DNA from: an uncultured Clostridia bacterium | Lineage (GTDB): Bacteria > Bacillota > Clostridia > Oscillospirales > Acutalibacteraceae | Direction: 5' to 3' | Length of the DNA: 5,915 nt | Assembly: GCA_947165115.1 (NCBI GenBank) | Contig: CAMUZD010000113.1 | Coordinates: 1 to 5,915, forward strand | In this document: in pieces, positions 5,174 to 5,915 of the stretch | Position numbering within the stretch: the stretch's first letter is position 1 | How the letters are laid out: every line of letters begins with the position of its first letter | Notes under the pieces: model-generated | Told to the model about the DNA's origin: nothing | The model's input: only the letters and a program-made list of their open reading frames with translations | Databases searched by the model: none | Program-made: the position numbers and the translations under genes

Positions 5174-5915
5174 TTGATTACTCTGAAAGAAAAATTTCAG
5201 CGTTTTGCGGCGGGAATCACCTTTGACCGTGCCTATAAGTATATCAAAAAAGACCCTGCCGGCAATATAATCAAGCTCATCGATCTTGGACAGAAGCTCA
5301 TGGGCTCGAATTTCCCTGTCAAAAATTATGACGCATTCAGAAACGCGGTCCGCGCCCCCGAGAATGTCTGGAACAGATTTGCGATGTCTGTTATCAATGA
5401 ATGCGACGGTGATTATCTCAAGAAGATGCTGCTCGCAATCGGCATCGGTGCAGGTGTTAACGGCACAAAGACTGTTCGCAAAAACCGCGAAAAGTATCAT
5501 TGCAATATTCCGTTCCTCATTCTTTTTGATCCCACAAGCGCCTGCAATATGAAATGCAAGGGCTGCTGGTCGGCCGAATACGGCCATAAATCAAATCTGA
5601 CCCTCGATGAAATGAGGAGCATAGTCAGCCAGGGCACCGCTCTCGGAACGCACGTCTATATGCTGACCGGCGGAGAACCGCTGGTCCGCAAGGATGATAT
5701 ATTCACTCTATGCAGAGAAAACCCGAACTGTATGTTCCTTTGTTACACCAATGCCACTCTGATTGATGAGGCATTCTGCCTTGAAATGAAGAAACTCGGC
5801 AACCTGACCGTAGCCGTCAGCATTGAGGGTAACGAGCAGAGCAATGACCTTCGCAGGGGCGAGGGAGCTTATATAAAGAGCATTCAGGCGATGGAACTGC
5901 TTCATAAGCACGGCC
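5174..5915 (+). CDS. Radical SAM protein, function unknown (partial, runs off the right edge)
   Basis: The frame is open to the end of the window (247 codons from TTG 5174). The protein should bind a 4Fe-4S cluster and S-adenosylmethionine and generate a 5'-deoxyadenosyl radical. The cluster motif is C124-x3-C128-x2-C131, inside DPTSACNMKCKGCWSAEYG. GGEP (166-169), which contacts the methionine part of SAM, follows at normal spacing, and then TNATLID and the strand VAVSIEG. Residues 1-110 form a helical N-terminal extension before the barrel, containing ITFDRAYKYIKKDPAGN. From memory, this wording, including the DPTSAC and WxAEYG flanks, matches an uncharacterised family common in anaerobic Clostridia. 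No SPASM or other auxiliary-cluster cysteines can be judged because the C-terminus is missing. It is transcribed divergently from the membrane/nucleoside-hydrolase operon. An ATG at 5147 would add nine residues. Radical SAM membership is secure; the reaction is not known. Confidence 0.88.
   Translation, partial: MITLKEKFQRFAAGITFDRAYKYIKKDPAGNIIKLIDLGQKLMGSNFPVKNYDAFRNAVRAPENVWNRFAMSVINECDGDYLKKMLLAIGIGAGVNGTKTVRKNREKYHCNIPFLILFDPTSACNMKCKGCWSAEYGHKSNLTLDEMRSIVSQGTALGTHVYMLTGGEPLVRKDDIFTLCRENPNCMFLCYTNATLIDEAFCLEMKKLGNLTVAVSIEGNEQSNDLRRGEGAYIKSIQAMELLHKHG

Noticed and set aside
5143..5226. A short upstream open frame (ATG 5143 to TGA 5226) overlapping the radical SAM start out of frame
   Set aside because: It has no ribosome binding site, begins at the predicted transcription start and encodes no recognisable leader peptide. 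Regulation by it would be speculation.
5153..5587. A 144-codon minus-strand open frame opposite the radical SAM gene
   Set aside because: The plus strand here encodes the radical SAM N-terminal region and its cysteine motif, so the antisense frame is a shadow.

Overview
The window looks like a chromosomal segment of an anaerobic, gut- or rumen-type Bacillota (Clostridia; an Oscillospirales-like lineage is my best guess). The reasons are moderate GC content with AT-rich spacers, strong GGAGG-type ribosome binding sites, consensus sigma-A promoters, a compact layout, and an uncharacterised radical SAM protein whose motif wording is typical of anaerobes. This is an impression from sequence style, not a taxonomic assignment. 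I see no insertion sequence, phage gene or CRISPR array.

Layout. Bases 1-54 read as the last codons of an upstream plus-strand gene. Seven bases later a 730-residue cytoplasmic glycoside-hydrolase-like protein begins (62-2254), probably as the distal gene of a carbohydrate operon. From 2255 to 2558 there is no protein gene. This stretch holds a self-contained tRNA unit: a consensus promoter (2318-2345), tRNA-Gln with anticodon CTG (2369-2442) and a strong intrinsic terminator (2447-2479). A weaker hairpin at 2481-2516 may end the convergent operon.

From 5042 down to 2559 a three-gene minus-strand operon runs in this order: a fusion of a VTT/TVP38 (DedA-like) membrane domain with a nucleoside hydrolase domain, a YfcE/MJ0936-type metallophosphodiesterase whose start overlaps the preceding stop as ATGA, and a GNAT acetyltransferase 19 bases further on. 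The fusion gene most likely starts at 5042, not at the longer in-frame ATG at 5081. The later start has a GGAGG ribosome binding site, and the best promoter lies downstream of the earlier ATG.

A compact divergent promoter region (5043-5173) separates this operon from a plus-strand radical SAM gene. That gene runs off the right edge and probably uses a TTG start at 5174. Its function is unknown.

The most unusual item is the membrane-domain/nucleoside-hydrolase fusion, which is translationally coupled to a phosphodiesterase. Together they suggest a membrane-tethered step in nucleoside or nucleotide-like substrate breakdown, but that reading is inference. The glycoside-hydrolase-like protein is the second item worth pursuing, because it has family-like motifs without an obvious assignment to a characterised activity.
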